In this document: piece after piece, positions 1 to 5,842 of the stretch
How the letters are laid out: each line of letters starts with the position of its first letter
Position numbering within the stretch: position 1 is the first letter of the stretch
Assembly: GCA_046731855.1 (NCBI GenBank)
Contig: JBKPLX010000223.1
Coordinates: forward strand, 1 to 7,228
Reading direction: 5' to 3'
Source: Udaeobacter sp046731855
GTDB lineage: Bacteria; Verrucomicrobiota; Verrucomicrobiia; Chthoniobacterales; UBA10450
Length of the DNA stretch: 7,228 bases
Notes under the pieces: generated by a model
What the model saw: only the letters and a program-made list of their open reading frames with translations
Database searches by the model: none
Told to the model about the DNA's origin: nothing
Position numbers and translations under genes: made by a program

Positions 1-1943
1 TAGCCGACAAGCCAATCGAGCAAGTAACTGCCAACCCAGCTCAAGCCGTGAAGATTTTCTTTTCGTTCGCGACGCTTTCCCATGATAAAAGCGCGATCGG
101 CGTCGTCACGATAACCCTGTCGCAGAAAAAATTCTTCGAAATGGTTGTACACGTCGGCGCTGTAAGCCGACTGATCCGCCAACTTCAAAAGCGCTCGATG
201 CGACTCGGGTTCGTTCGAAGCGGCACGAATGTATTTGTAACTCATTCCCTGCATGTGGAATTTGGCGGCGATCTTTGGCAAGACAGTCTTCGACAGATCA
301 AGCCAGGCAAAGTCGGCGTAGTTGAAGTTAACAGGCCCTTCGAACACCGCATCGTTGAAAAAGGCGCGACCTCCAAGCTTCATGGCGCCGAAGCTGGCAT
401 CTTTTTCTTTGTTCTTAAACTTTGCATTTCCCACTGCGAAATTGCCGGTAACATCTGCCAAGCCGAAATTTACCGGGCCGTCGAATACCGCATCGTTGAA
501 GACGACGTAGCCTCCGACTTTCATGCCACCGAAGCTGGCTTCCTTTTCCTTGTTTTGAAACTTGACGCCCTGCGCTTCCAAATTGCTGGCGACGTCTGCG
601 GAGACGAAATTAACCGGACCTTCGAATGCCGCATTTTTGAAGAAGGCGTCGCCTCGGATCTTCATGCTGTTGAAGTTGGCTTCCCCTTCCTTGTTGTGAA
701 ACTTTGCCGCATTCGCATTGAAAGTGCCGGCGATTTCTGCCAGGACGAAATTCACCGGTCCTTCGAACACCGCATTGTTGAATAAGGCGCGGCCTCCGAC
801 CTTCATGCTGCTGAAGTTGGCTTCCGTTTCCTTGTTCTGAAACTTTGCCTCACTTGCAGAGAGAGCGGTGGTGATTTCTGCCAGGACGAAATTCACTGGT
901 CCTTCAAACACCGCATCGTTGAAAAAGGCGTAGCCTCCGACCTTCATGCCGCCAAAGTTGGCTTGCTTTTCCTTGTTCTGAAACTTTGCCCCTGGCGCAG
1001 CGAAAATGCTGGCGATGTTTGCCGAGGCGAAGTCCGCCGGCCCTTCGAATACGGCACCGCTCAAGAAAAAGGCGTAGCCTCGGACCTTTAAACTGCTGAA
1101 GTTGGCTCCGTTTTCCTTGTTCTGAAACCTCGCATCGCGTCCACTAAAATTACCGGCGATGTCTGCCAGGATGAAACGTACCGGCCCTTCGAATACCGCG
1201 TCATTGAAAGAGGCGTCGCCTCCGACTTTCATGCTACTGAAGCTGGCGATCTTTTCTTTGTTTTGAAACCTAGCGCCCTGTGCTTCCAAATTGCTGGCGA
1301 TATCTGCCGAGCCAAAGTCCGCCGACCCTTCGAAGACCGCACTCTTAATGGAGGCATAGCTTCCGACTTTCATGCTGCCAAAGTCGGCGGTCTTTTCCTT
1401 GTTCTGAAATCTTGCCCCATTTCCTTCGAAGTTGCCGGCGATGTCTGCCGCAACGAAGTCCACCGGCCCTTCGAACACCGCATCGTTGAAAACGGCGCGT
1501 CCGGCTTTCATGCTGTTGAAGCCGGCGTCTGCCTTAAACGCGCTGTTCTCGAATGAGACGGTCCCTTGGGAATTCGCGCCGTTGAAATTCGCGCTGGCAT
1601 TGAATTGGCAATGCTCCAGCCACACCTCACAAGGGATTTGCGCGTTTTCGAGGTCGACTGGCTCGTCAATGGTTGCGCCAATGATTCGCACACCATGTCG
1701 ATGCAGCTTGATACCGGGCAGCGCGCCGGTCAGTAACTGCTCCAGAAAATGCGCGCTGAGCTTTCGTTTATCTTTCTCTTTGTCAGGGAATTGCTTGGAT
1801 AGATCAGCGATTTCCCCGGCATTGACTTGCGCAACAACCCACCTTTCGGCAGCAGTAAACTCTCGCGGCGCTGTTTGAGGTTCAGCCGCCATGCGGATGC
1901 ACGCGGCGAGCACGAAAGCCAACAGCCGAACCGATAACTTCAC
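1..1943 (-). CDS. Exported pentapeptide-repeat-like protein, 3' end outside the window
   Basis: The minus strand is open without a stop from the in-frame TAA at 1985-1983 to the left edge, so 647 codons are visible and the C-terminus is missing. I chose the GTG at 1943-1941: it gives a signal sequence beginning MKLSVRLLAFVLAAC, whose LAAC fits a lipobox (Cys15). A signal peptidase I site near MAAEP is the alternative. The ATG at 1892-1890 would remove the signal. Neither start has a clear ribosome site. After a short globular stretch (about residues 20-120) come irregular A-x-F/I repeats, then eight 47-residue repeats. A charged segment follows (residues about 575-647: LRQGYRDDADRAFIMGKRRE, then SWVGSYLLDWLVG). 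A segment of this kind precedes transmembrane helices in known pentapeptide-repeat membrane proteins, so a membrane domain is inferred beyond the edge. The likely fold is a right-handed quadrilateral beta-helix. Molecular function is unknown. Confidence 0.85.
   Translation of the reverse strand, partial: MKLSVRLLAFVLAACIRMAAEPQTAPREFTAAERWVVAQVNAGEIADLSKQFPDKEKDKRKLSAHFLEQLLTGALPGIKLHRHGVRIIGATIDEPVDLENAQIPCEVWLEHCQFNASANFNGANSQGTVSFENSAFKADAGFNSMKAGRAVFNDAVFEGPVDFVAADIAGNFEGNGARFQNKEKTADFGSMKVGSYASIKSAVFEGSADFGSADIASNLEAQGARFQNKEKIASFSSMKVGGDASFNDAVFEGPVRFILADIAGNFSGRDARFQNKENGANFSSLKVRGYAFFLSGAVFEGPADFASANIASIFAAPGAKFQNKEKQANFGGMKVGGYAFFNDAVFEGPVNFVLAEITTALSASEAKFQNKETEANFSSMKVGGRALFNNAVFEGPVNFVLAEIAGTFNANAAKFHNKEGEANFNSMKIRGDAFFKNAAFEGPVNFVSADVASNLEAQGVKFQNKEKEASFGGMKVGGYVVFNDAVFDGPVNFGLADVTGNFAVGNAKFKNKEKDASFGAMKLGGRAFFNDAVFEGPVNFNYADFAWLDLSKTVLPKIAAKFHMQGMSYKYIRAASNEPESHRALLKLADQSAYSADVYNHFEEFFLRQGYRDDADRAFIMGKRRERKENLHGLSWVGSYLLDWLVG
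342..1472 (-). repeat. Eight tandem 141-bp coding repeats (47 residues each)
   Basis: Each unit begins at an EGPV-type block; the first codons of units 1-8 lie at 1472, 1331, 1190, 1046, 905, 764, 623 and 482. Seven units are 141 bp. Unit 3 is 144 bp because of one extra codon (LSGAVF in place of NDAVF). Conserved unit positions are EGPVNF (1-6), A-x-I (9-11), F22, NKE (24-26), A-x-F (29-31), MKVGG (34-38) and FNDAVF (42-47). Partial units flank the array on both sides: GFNSMKAGRAVFNDAVF before it, EGPVNFNYADF after it. The A-x-F/I spacing fits the A(D/N)LXX pentapeptide rule, with about eight faces, or two coils, per unit and a loop at NKE. Copies differ at many third positions, so the array is old rather than freshly expanded. 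Confidence 0.9.
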
Positions 1944-2228
1944 TCGCGACGTTGTAACAAAAAGTCGGTCGCAGTGCACTGGTTAAGTGGTTAGGAAAAG
2001 GCTTCGCCGTTCATTTAGTGGCAACCGCGTTCAGTGGCCGCAGCTACGACTGAGATAGCAGAAGAGGTTATCGGGCACGGGTTCAGGCGCGAGGAATGAA
2101 TGTTAAATGCCGTGCTTAGCTTGCCGGCCGTGGCGGGCGAAAACTTTGGGAGGTTACATACGACCCCATTTCCCATCTGACTGCGGCCTCTCAGGAACTC
2201 ATTAACCAGGGAACCAATCCGTCGAGGT
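1944..2228. promoter_or_regulatory. Divergent intergenic region
   Basis: This stretch separates the minus-strand pentapeptide gene from the plus-strand phospholipase D gene and must hold both promoters. I could not pick a convincing -35/-10 pair on either strand. A purine-rich GAGG (2224-2227) sits almost against the ATG at 2229, too close for a normal Shine-Dalgarno site. A frame on the minus strand crosses the region, but it runs deep into the phospholipase gene as antisense and its product resembles nothing I know. Confidence 0.4.
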
Positions 2229-3527
2229 ATGCGATATTCTTGCGTGAAGAGTCGTCGCTCCTGTCCATCACACTGGCCGAAGCTGCTCGGTGCGGCCGCT
2301 GTTGGCGGAGCGGCCACCCTCTTTCTCGCTCGCAATTTCTTTCCTACAGAAAAGAAAATTCATCACGAAATTATCACGGACTATGCGGTCGGCGACGATG
2401 TCTTCGTGCGGACGATGGGAAATCTGCTCGGGCCGCCCTTGCTGAAAGGCAACAAAGTGACCGCCCTGGAAAACGGCGATCAAATTTTTCCTGCTTTGCT
2501 CGAGGCGATCCGCTCCGCGCAGCGGACCATCACGTTCGAGAACTTTCTCTTCAGAGAAGGCGAAGTGTCGGATGCATTTGCCGAAGCGCTGGCGGAACGC
2601 GCTCGGGCCGGAGTGAAAGTGCACTTTCTGCAGGACGCTCTCGGTTGCGATTGCCTTCATGGCCGCGCGATGAACCTGCTCCGCCAGGCCGGTGTGCAGT
2701 TGGAAATCTTCCGGTTCATCAATGTGGCAATCAATTTCCGCACACATCGCAAGCTGCTCGTCATTGATGGACGGACTGGTTACCTCGGCGGGACGGGGAT
2801 CGCGGACGACTGGAAGGGCGACGGGCGCACCGCGGGTCGCTGGCGTGATTCGCATTATTGTCTGGAAGGTCCTGCCGTCGCGCAGATGCAGCAGGCGTTC
2901 ATCGATAACTGGCTCCAGACGCGCGCGGAGTTGCTCCACGGTGACGAGTATTTTCCAAAACTGGAACCTGCCGGTGACGACATGTGCCAGGTCTTCAAGA
3001 GTTCGGCCGGCGAAGGCTCGGACAGCGCTCGGCTGATGTTGCTGGTCTCGATCGCTGCCGCTCGTCGCCACATTCGGATCGCGAACGCTTACTTCATTCC
3101 GGACAGACTCGGCATGCAAACCTTGCTCGATGCGCTCCGGCGAGGAGTGAAAGTGGAAATCATCACGCCTGGCCCCGACATTGACGCGAAGGTAGTTCGT
3201 GCGGTGGGCAAGACGCGTTGGCGGCGATTGCTGGAAGCAGGTGCCCGCTTCTATGAATACCAGCCCGCGCGTTTTCACTGCAAATATCTCCTCGTTGACG
3301 ATTGCTGGGCGTCTGTCGGTTCGGCGAATCTTGACAACCGCTCCTTGTCTCTGAACGAGGAAGCGAATTTAAACGTGCTCGACGAGAAATTTGTCGCCGC
3401 GCACACGCGAGTCTTCGAAGAGGACAAGAGTCACTCCCGCGAGGTTACGCTGCACAATTGGCGGCGGAGACCCTGGGGCGAGAAGATCAGAGGACGGATC
3501 GGATCGCTGCTCGCTTCGCAGATGTGA
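2229..3527 (+). CDS. Phospholipase D / cardiolipin synthase-family protein
   Basis: This 432-residue protein has both catalytic HxKxxxxD (HKD) motifs: HRKLLVID at 173-180 followed by GGTGIAD, and HCKYLLVD at 350-357 followed by GSANLDNRS. Each half also shows the usual family context (FINVAINFRTHRK; NAYFIP at 286-291). Two HKD halves form one active site that cleaves or transfers phosphodiesters. In bacterial enzymes of this layout the usual reaction is joining phosphatidyl groups to make cardiolipin or related lipids. A hydrophobic stretch at about 18-38 after a basic start (MRYSCVKSRR) suggests one N-terminal membrane anchor, which fits ClsB-like size better than the two-helix ClsA type. 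The C-terminal WRRRPWGEKI is also typical. The ATG is used because an in-frame stop lies a few codons upstream; a GTG at 2244 is possible. The next gene starts 18 bp downstream. Substrate is inferred. Confidence 0.9.
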   Translation: MRYSCVKSRRSCPSHWPKLLGAAAVGGAATLFLARNFFPTEKKIHHEIITDYAVGDDVFVRTMGNLLGPPLLKGNKVTALENGDQIFPALLEAIRSAQRTITFENFLFREGEVSDAFAEALAERARAGVKVHFLQDALGCDCLHGRAMNLLRQAGVQLEIFRFINVAINFRTHRKLLVIDGRTGYLGGTGIADDWKGDGRTAGRWRDSHYCLEGPAVAQMQQAFIDNWLQTRAELLHGDEYFPKLEPAGDDMCQVFKSSAGEGSDSARLMLLVSIAAARRHIRIANAYFIPDRLGMQTLLDALRRGVKVEIITPGPDIDAKVVRAVGKTRWRRLLEAGARFYEYQPARFHCKYLLVDDCWASVGSANLDNRSLSLNEEANLNVLDEKFVAAHTRVFEEDKSHSREVTLHNWRRRPWGEKIRGRIGSLLASQM

Positions 3528-3535
3528 GGCCATGC

Positions 3536-3539
3536 GGAG
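3536..3539 (+). promoter_or_regulatory. Ribosome binding site of the EEP gene
   Basis: GGAG lies six bases before the ATG at 3546, inside the 18-bp gap after the phospholipase stop. It fixes the start of the downstream gene and supports co-translation from one message. The ATG at 3532 is out of frame. Confidence 0.65.
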
Positions 3540-3545
3540 CCGCGG

Positions 3546-4313
3546 ATGACAACCGAACCTACCGAGCGATTACGTGTCGCCACCTACAACGTCCACGGTT
3601 GTGTCGGCATGGACGGGCAACGGTCGGAAGATCGCATCGCGGAAGTGATCGCGAGCATGTCGGCCGACATCGTCGGCCTGCAAGAACTGGATCTCGGCCG
3701 GGCGCGCTCCGCACGCGCCGACCAGGCGGCACTGATCGCGACGCGGCTCGGTTGGAAATATCACTTTCATCCGGCAATGCGCAGCGGGGAGGAGCAATAC
3801 GGCAATGCCATCGTAAGCCGGTTCCCGATTGAACTGAAACGCGCCGCCGAGATGCCCGGTACACCTCCCTGGTACTGCCGCGAGCAGCGGATCGCGATCT
3901 GGATGCGAGCGGAAACCGATCTCGGTCCGGTGCACATTATCAACAGTCATTTTGGGCTCGGTCGCAGCGAGCGCAGGTTACAGGCGAAACTGCTTATTGG
4001 ACCGGCCTGGCTCGGCTCTGTTCCACCGAACGAACCGGCAATTCTACTCGGAGATTTCAACAGTGTCCGGACCTCGCGCGCTTACCGACTTATAGGGACG
4101 CATCTGCGCGACGTGCGAACACTCGTTAGGCCGCAGCAGGCATTCCGCACGTTTCCCACCCGTTTGCCTTCCCTTGCGGTCGATCACATTTTCGTGAACC
4201 CCGCCCTATCTCCCGTACAGCTCAACGTCCATCGCACGCCGCTCGCGCGTGTGGCGTCAGATCACTTCCCGCTCGTTTGCGAGTTGACGCTCAAACGAAA
4301 CAACGACCTGTAG
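3546..4313 (+). CDS. Endonuclease/exonuclease/phosphatase (EEP) family protein
   Basis: The 255-residue product carries the whole EEP/DNase I-like motif series in order: TYNVHG with N15; LQELD with metal ligand E47; YGNAIVSRFP at 85-94; NSHFGL with H135; LLGDFN with D170 and N172; VDHIFV with D213; and the terminal SDHFPL with D239 and H240. All catalytic positions expected for a metal-dependent phosphodiesterase or phosphatase are present, so it should be active. No signal peptide or membrane segment is seen, so it is probably cytoplasmic. It follows the phospholipase D gene by 18 bp in the same direction. In E. coli the EEP gene ybhP adjoins clsB, so a joint role in phospholipid metabolism is a reasonable inference, but the substrate cannot be read from sequence. 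Its last 36 conserved codons have a diverged in-frame copy 999 bp downstream. Confidence 0.9.
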   Translation: MTTEPTERLRVATYNVHGCVGMDGQRSEDRIAEVIASMSADIVGLQELDLGRARSARADQAALIATRLGWKYHFHPAMRSGEEQYGNAIVSRFPIELKRAAEMPGTPPWYCREQRIAIWMRAETDLGPVHIINSHFGLGRSERRLQAKLLIGPAWLGSVPPNEPAILLGDFNSVRTSRAYRLIGTHLRDVRTLVRPQQAFRTFPTRLPSLAVDHIFVNPALSPVQLNVHRTPLARVASDHFPLVCELTLKRNNDL

Positions 4314-4351
4314 CCCTGGCTTCTCGCGAATGCAACAGGCGCCACAGGTCG
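4304..4351 (+). terminator. Imperfect stem-loop at the EEP stop codon
   Basis: CGACCTGT (4304-4311) is complementary to ACAGGTCG (4344-4351). Inside, CCTG (4315-4318) pairs with CAGG (4336-4339) across a small internal loop. No T-run follows, so a standard intrinsic terminator is doubtful; mRNA 3' end protection or chance is possible. Confidence 0.25.
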
Positions 4352-4368
4352 GGGGCAACAGCACGTCG

Positions 4369-4387
4369 TACGCAATTCTGCGTATTT
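4369..4387 (+). terminator. Short hairpin with a weak T-tract after the EEP gene
   Basis: TACGCA (4369-4374) and TGCGTA (4379-4384) form a perfect six-pair stem with a four-base loop, followed by TTT. It stands about 55 bases after the EEP stop and before the next gene's leader, where a terminator is expected. The stem is short and the T-tract only three bases, so it would be weak. Confidence 0.35.
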
Positions 4388-4447
4388 CAAAAAACCGCGG
4401 AAGGTAGCAAAAATCCACGCAACGGATCTGAATCGGGCGGAGGACTT

Positions 4448-4505
4448 CCCCCGCTAGGTTCTTCGCCTCTTCCTGACCCGCAATCCCAAATCAAATCAGC
4501 GGGGG
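4448..4505 (+). promoter_or_regulatory. GC-rich inverted repeat in the leader of the barrel-protein gene
   Basis: CCCCCGCT (4448-4455) is perfectly complementary to AGCGGGGG (4498-4505) with 42 bases between. The second arm ends eight bases before the Shine-Dalgarno sequence of the gene at 4523. If transcribed, it would form a strong long-range stem next to the ribosome site and could affect translation or mRNA life. No known riboswitch or leader class is recognised. Confidence 0.3.
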
Positions 4506-4512
4506 TAAAGAA

Positions 4513-4516
4513 AGGA
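4513..4516 (+). promoter_or_regulatory. Ribosome binding site deciding the start at 4523
   Basis: AGGA within AAAGGAAGAACC lies six bases before the ATG at 4523. The reading frame is open upstream to 4277, inside the EEP gene. This site plus the signal peptide show that the internal ATG is the true start. Confidence 0.75.
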
Positions 4517-4522
4517 AGAACC

Positions 4523-5077
4523 ATGAATCCATTGATTCAGCTCAAAAAAACAGCAACTCTGCCACTTCTCATCCCGCCGCTCCTCGCCTGCTTTGCGGCA
4601 GCCTTCTTCTCGGCAACCACTCCCGCATTAGCCCGCGACGAGGTGCCGTTCAACGGCGTTGTTTCCGGGTACGTTGACTCTCAGTCCGGTACCGAATGCG
4701 AGCCTTCAACACACGTCGTCAACTTCGGACACGCGAACCACTTGGGAGCGTTCACTGGAACCGCGGAATTTTCCCCGCGCCCCTGCGAACCCGACCCCGA
4801 TCTTTGTGGAGACAATATTCCTTACACTGGCACCTTTGACTGGTTTGCGGCCAACGGCGACGAAATCTACGGCACTTTCGAGGGGTACCTGTGCCCGACG
4901 GAAACGCCGGGAGTGTTCGACAACCACGAAACGGCTGACGTGACAGGCGGCACAGGGCGCTTCACCAACGCCACCGGCCATTTTGAGTTGGGCGGGCAAC
5001 TGGACTTCACTACGAATCCGCCCTCCTTTGTCCTTCCCTGGGAAGGGGTGATTAATTTTCATCGGCACGGACGATAA
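4523..5077 (+). CDS. Secreted beta-barrel-type protein with GGTGRF motif, function unknown
   Basis: The 184-residue product starts with a classical signal peptide: LKK near the start, a long hydrophobic core, and an ALA cleavage site at 35-37 before RDEVPF. The mature part of about 147 residues is acidic, rich in Gly, Thr and Phe, and built of short beta-strand-like pieces (FNGVVSGYV, GAFTGTAEF, YTGTFDWFAANGDEIYGTF). It ends with VTGGTGRFTNATGHFELGG at about 140-158. That GGTGRFxxATG signature with a following strand is common in small secreted proteins that resemble allene oxide cyclase or dirigent barrels; the resemblance is my inference. Four cysteines remain after cleavage (59, 88, 95, 124), enough for two disulfides, which fits export from the cytoplasm. 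It lies between the EEP gene and a diverged copy of that gene's tail. No enzymatic residues can be assigned. Confidence 0.85.
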   Translation: MNPLIQLKKTATLPLLIPPLLACFAAAFFSATTPALARDEVPFNGVVSGYVDSQSGTECEPSTHVVNFGHANHLGAFTGTAEFSPRPCEPDPDLCGDNIPYTGTFDWFAANGDEIYGTFEGYLCPTETPGVFDNHETADVTGGTGRFTNATGHFELGGQLDFTTNPPSFVLPWEGVINFHRHGR

Positions 5078-5184
5078 GAACCGATTGGCGCAGCGCTAAG
5101 CTAGGTCCGGAGACGCTCAAAGAAGCAGACAAACTCTGCGCAACGCTTTCCTTCGAAGGCAAGCTAGAATCGTCTGATCTTAGA

Positions 5185-5336
5185 ACATTTTCGTGAACCG
5201 CCCGCTGTCTCTGACACATCTTAACGTGCATCGCACGCCGCTCGCGCGTGTGGCCTCAGATCATTTCCCGCTCGTGTGCGAGTTGACACTCAAAAAGGCA
5301 ACGAGCTCTCCGCGAGGCGATGATGCAGCTTCTTAA
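5185..5336 (+). pseudogene. Detached 3' fragment of a second EEP gene
   Basis: From the ATT at 5187 the sequence aligns without gaps to codons 215-250 of the upstream EEP gene (4188-4295), exactly 999 bp away. By my count 93 of 108 bases and 31 of 36 residues match. The fragment includes the catalytic VASDHFPL. Seven of the 15 base changes are synonymous; the five amino-acid changes all fall at residues 219-225. After the shared LTLK the copy ends differently, in KATSSPRGDDAAS and TAA at 5334-5336. Upstream homology stops at once: the preceding in-frame codons include TAG at 5181-5183, and there is no plausible start for a functional protein. Confidence 0.8.
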
Positions 5337-5467
5337 TTGAACTCGTCGGTCCCCGTGCTTGCTCGTCGCTACCGTCGCGATCAAATGCCAGTCCGGCTCG
5401 GACCATCTCTCTTCTTGCTAATCACCCAAACCAGTTCTTTCGTCTGTAACTCTAAAAACTTAATCTT

Positions 5468-5820
5468 ATGAAACTCACTTCTTTACCGCTAATAGCAGCA
5501 TTGTCACTCGTTGCGACTTCAGCGTTTGCGCAGGCAGCCAAAAGCTCTCCTGCGGCCGGCGATAGCCCCCTTGGATGACTCGAACCTTGTGCAACCCATC
5601 ACAAGGACTAACAAGCCACCCACCACGCGTCTGTTCCTGGCCACCTTTGCTCCAGCTCACGCGTTAGATCACTACGGCCAGATCGTCGAATATCTTCGGA
5701 TGAACGGAATGGAGCGCGTGGGATGCGCGACATAGAAGGCAAAGCCGCGAGGGTAGCAGCGAGCGAGTGCGGGCAACGAGCGAGTTTCAACTCGTGCCAC
5801 CGGCGAGCCGCGGTCAGTAG
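5468..5820 (+). pseudogene. Relic of a secreted DinB-family protein, deleted, frameshifted and interrupted
   Basis: An ATG at 5468 opens a typical signal peptide (MKLTSLPLIAALSLVATS, then AFA before QAAKSSPAAGDSPLG) and hits TGA at 5576-5578 after only 36 codons. In another frame, about 5580-5711 encodes RLFLATFAPAHALDHYGQ and IVEYLRMNGM. This is the last helix of DinB-type four-helix proteins, including the HxxxH metal-ligand pattern. Family members normally continue with VPPASR. Here that tail (VPPASRGQ and TAG) appears at 5794-5820, after 82 foreign bases. The pieces are thus a signal peptide and short linker, a deletion of most of the domain (roughly 100 residues expected), a frame change, the final helix, an insertion and the original end. 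Secreted DinB proteins are putative metal-dependent enzymes of unknown substrate. This copy cannot be functional. Confidence 0.75.
5712..5793. mobile_element. 82-bp insertion in the DinB relic
   Basis: The bases between the codons for NGM (ending 5711) and VPPASR (from 5794) have no counterpart in the DinB family. The segment is GC-rich, holds two CGAGCGAG copies (5760-5767, 5777-5784), and its right end with one flanking base forms the palindrome CGAGTTTCAACTCG (5781-5794). It carries no gene; its in-frame reading stops at TAG. It looks like a small interspersed element or MITE-like insert, but there are no clear terminal inverted repeats, and any target duplication is one base at most. The boundaries may shift by one base. 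Confidence 0.45.
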
Positions 5821-5842
5821 TGCATGCAGATATCAACCGTCA

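Noticed and set aside
48..785. 245-codon plus-strand frame over the repeat array
   Set aside because: It is the antisense of the minus-strand repeat gene. Its own apparent repeats come from the 141-bp DNA period, it has no ribosome site, and its product resembles no known family.
342..1472. Possible CRISPR or non-coding satellite array
   Set aside because: The period is 141 bp with no separate spacers, copies vary mostly at third positions, and the minus frame is open across every unit, so it is a coding repeat.
1972..1981. Palindrome CAGTGCACTG upstream of the repeat gene
   Set aside because: Several 10-bp palindromes are expected by chance in 7 kb, and no promoter could be placed beside it.
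2015..2335. 106-codon minus-strand frame in the divergent intergenic region
   Set aside because: It overlaps the start of the phospholipase gene in antisense, shows no motif, and has no ribosome site.
2268..3278. 336-codon minus-strand frame
   Set aside because: It lies antisense to the phospholipase D gene, which has both HKD motifs in the plus frame. Codon bias in GC-rich DNA explains the open antisense frame.
4277..4522. Upstream extension of the barrel-protein gene to the ATG at 4277
   Set aside because: It would overlap the EEP gene and place more than 80 low-quality residues before a clear signal peptide. The ATG at 4523 has a good AGGA site.
5723..5842. Upstream extension of the LprI-type gene to the ATG at 5723
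   Set aside because: That ATG lies in the 82-bp insertion and the extension reads the DinB relic out of frame. The signal peptide starts at 5843.
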